Positions 62,891 to 64,000 of a stretch of 64,000 bases of DNA are shown piece by piece. Source of the stretch: Perlucidibaca wandonensis (GTDB taxonomy: Bacteria > Pseudomonadota > Gammaproteobacteria > Pseudomonadales > Moraxellaceae). Each line of letters starts with the position of its first letter. Position 1 is the first letter of the stretch. The translations under genes were made by a program, and so were the position numbers. Location: the NCBI RefSeq assembly GCF_042677145.1, contig NZ_JBHTIT010000001.1, positions 1,798,001 through 1,862,000 on the forward strand. The letters run 5' to 3'. The notes under the pieces were generated by a model. The model saw only the letters and a program-made list of their open reading frames with translations, did no database searches and was not told where the DNA came from.

Positions 62891-64000
62891 TTAGGACGCA
62901 ACTGCACGTACTTGCCAGCACGCATCAGCATAAAAAAATTCACGATCACAGCCTGCCTCTACCGCGCTTAATAAAGCGCCAGGAAGCTGCTGCACAACAC
63001 GTTGGCCATGAGCTCGCGCTTGGATCATTGCGGCGCGCAGATCAGCATCATCACCAGCGGGCGCAAGTATGCCTTGTGTCGCAGCCGTAGCATTGGAAAA
63101 ATCTAGCCATTGCTTCAAGTCAGCACTGAAGCCAGTCGCCGCACGCGCGCGACCAAAGGCCTCGCCGACATGATCATAGCGACCACCCTTTGCCACTTCA
63201 CGGGCATGGCCAGGCGCATACACGCTAAAGACCAAACCAGTGTGGTAGTGATAGCCGCGGACATCGCCTAGGTCTAGGGTGAGCACGACATTTGGGTGTG
63301 ACTGCTGGATGGCAGTAACGACGGCTTGCACATCGGCCAAGGCTTGCGACACGGCGGCTGGGGCATCTGGCCAAAGCACTTTCGCTTCAGCGAGCACCGA
63401 GACATCGCCCGCCAAGCTCGGCAGCGGCAATAAAGCCGCCTGATGCGCAGCGCCAACGCGTGCAGGAATCGCCTCATGCCATTCGGGCAATGATTTGCGG
63501 CTGAGCATGTCGCGCAGACTAGCCTCAGTGACGCAATCAAGTTCGGCAGCGGCGGCTAAGGCGCGGAAAACGCCGACATGACCGAGGTCTAGGTGTAGCT
63601 CGCGAGCACCAGCAATGTGTAGGGCATCTAGCGTTAAGCGAATGATTTCAATATCGCTTTCTACGCCGGCATGGCCGTAAAGCTCAGCGCCTATTTGTAC
63701 CGGGCAACGCGAAGCGGCAATACCCATTGGTCGCGTGTGCAGCACCGTGCCGGCGTAGCAATAACGCGCCGGACCTTCGCTACGAAGGCAATGCGCATCG
63801 AGACGAGCAACTTGCGGCGTGGTGTCAGCGCGCACGCCCATCATGCGACCGCTAAGCTGATCGGTGATTTTAAAGGTGAGATCGGCAAGATCACGGCCAG
63901 ATCCCGAAAGTAACGATTCGAGATACTCCATGAGCGGCGGCAGCACTAAGGCATAGCCCCAGCGCGCGAAATGATCGAGCAGTTGTCGTCGCAACGACTC
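62891..64000 (-). CDS. hisZ: ATP phosphoribosyltransferase regulatory subunit HisZ, 5' end cut by window edge
   Basis: A class II HisRS paralogue without synthetase function that activates short HisG. Seen are WGYALVLPPLMEYLESLL, ITDQLSGRMMGVRADTTPQVAR and a C-terminal GGRYDHVGEAFG. The frame is open through base 64000; the family normally has about 25-30 more N-terminal residues, so the start lies outside. hisZ-purA order is that of Pseudomonas. Confidence 0.93.
   Translation of the reverse strand, partial: ESLRRQLLDHFARWGYALVLPPLMEYLESLLSGSGRDLADLTFKITDQLSGRMMGVRADTTPQVARLDAHCLRSEGPARYCYAGTVLHTRPMGIAASRCPVQIGAELYGHAGVESDIEIIRLTLDALHIAGARELHLDLGHVGVFRALAAAAELDCVTEASLRDMLSRKSLPEWHEAIPARVGAAHQAALLPLPSLAGDVSVLAEAKVLWPDAPAAVSQALADVQAVVTAIQQSHPNVVLTLDLGDVRGYHYHTGLVFSVYAPGHAREVAKGGRYDHVGEAFGRARAATGFSADLKQWLDFSNATAATQGILAPAGDDADLRAAMIQARAHGQRVVQQLPGALLSAVEAGCDREFFYADACWQVRAVAS

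Overview
The window is chromosomal DNA of a gammaproteobacterium and most resembles the Pseudomonadales/Cellvibrionales group. The right half carries hisZ-purA, tRNA-Leu, rnr-rlmB, rpsF-priB-rpsR-rplI, dnaB-alr-radA in the order familiar from Pseudomonas-like genomes. A desC-desB-type desaturase pair, a long TrpS and a RibBA with a degenerate second domain point the same way. There is no phage, transposase, integrase or CRISPR array. Gene density is high and most genes sit in tight operons.

Layout. (1) 1-4478, minus strand: four tightly packed genes of unknown joint role: a cupredoxin-like membrane-anchored protein, an SDR oxidoreductase, a large secreted lipoprotein metallohydrolase, and a polytopic membrane protein that runs off the left edge. 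(2) 4723-8752: rhlE helicase, a crotonase and a PiT phosphate/metal transporter. (3) 8843-15567: a three-gene transglutaminase / ATP-grasp-alpha-E / transglutaminase cluster, predicted from family knowledge to make and process peptide-like linkages; it is the least understood multi-gene system here. (4) 15608-21621, minus strand: ferredoxin reductase, fatty-acid desaturase, lipase and methyltransferase, plus mscL-patatin, a membrane-lipid neighbourhood. The desaturase promoter is covered by palindromes that look like DesT-type operators. (5) 21775-30752: fbp, mtgA, a TetR regulator with a histone-H1-like tail, a Zur-box-controlled ZnuD-like receptor, the isoprenoid block xseB-ispA-dxs, and a CBS-domain gene whose ribosome binding site lies in a hairpin. 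(6) 30775-40558, minus strand: glyA-nrdR-ribD-ribE-(small exported protein)-ribBA-ribH-nusB-thiL-pgpA-ribA-trpS, the riboflavin/thiamine block. (7) 40727-50339: hydrolases, nhaA, ettA, a glycine-zipper protein, minCDE, an acyl-CoA-binding protein and a tartronate-semialdehyde-reductase/hydroxypyruvate-isomerase pair. (8) 50371-64000: replication, translation and RNA-decay genes, tRNA-Leu(CAG), a DUF445 protein, a DUF2505 protein, purA and a hisZ cut by the right edge.

Most genes are housekeeping. The items worth following are the two poorly understood gene groups (1-4478 and 8843-15567) and several cis-acting structures: the desaturase operators, the Zur box, hairpins that cover a start codon (16219-16258) or a Shine-Dalgarno (30271-30316), the rpsF leader, and a long palindromic repeat at 56064-56129. 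All calls come from reading the sequence by eye. No database or folding search was run.
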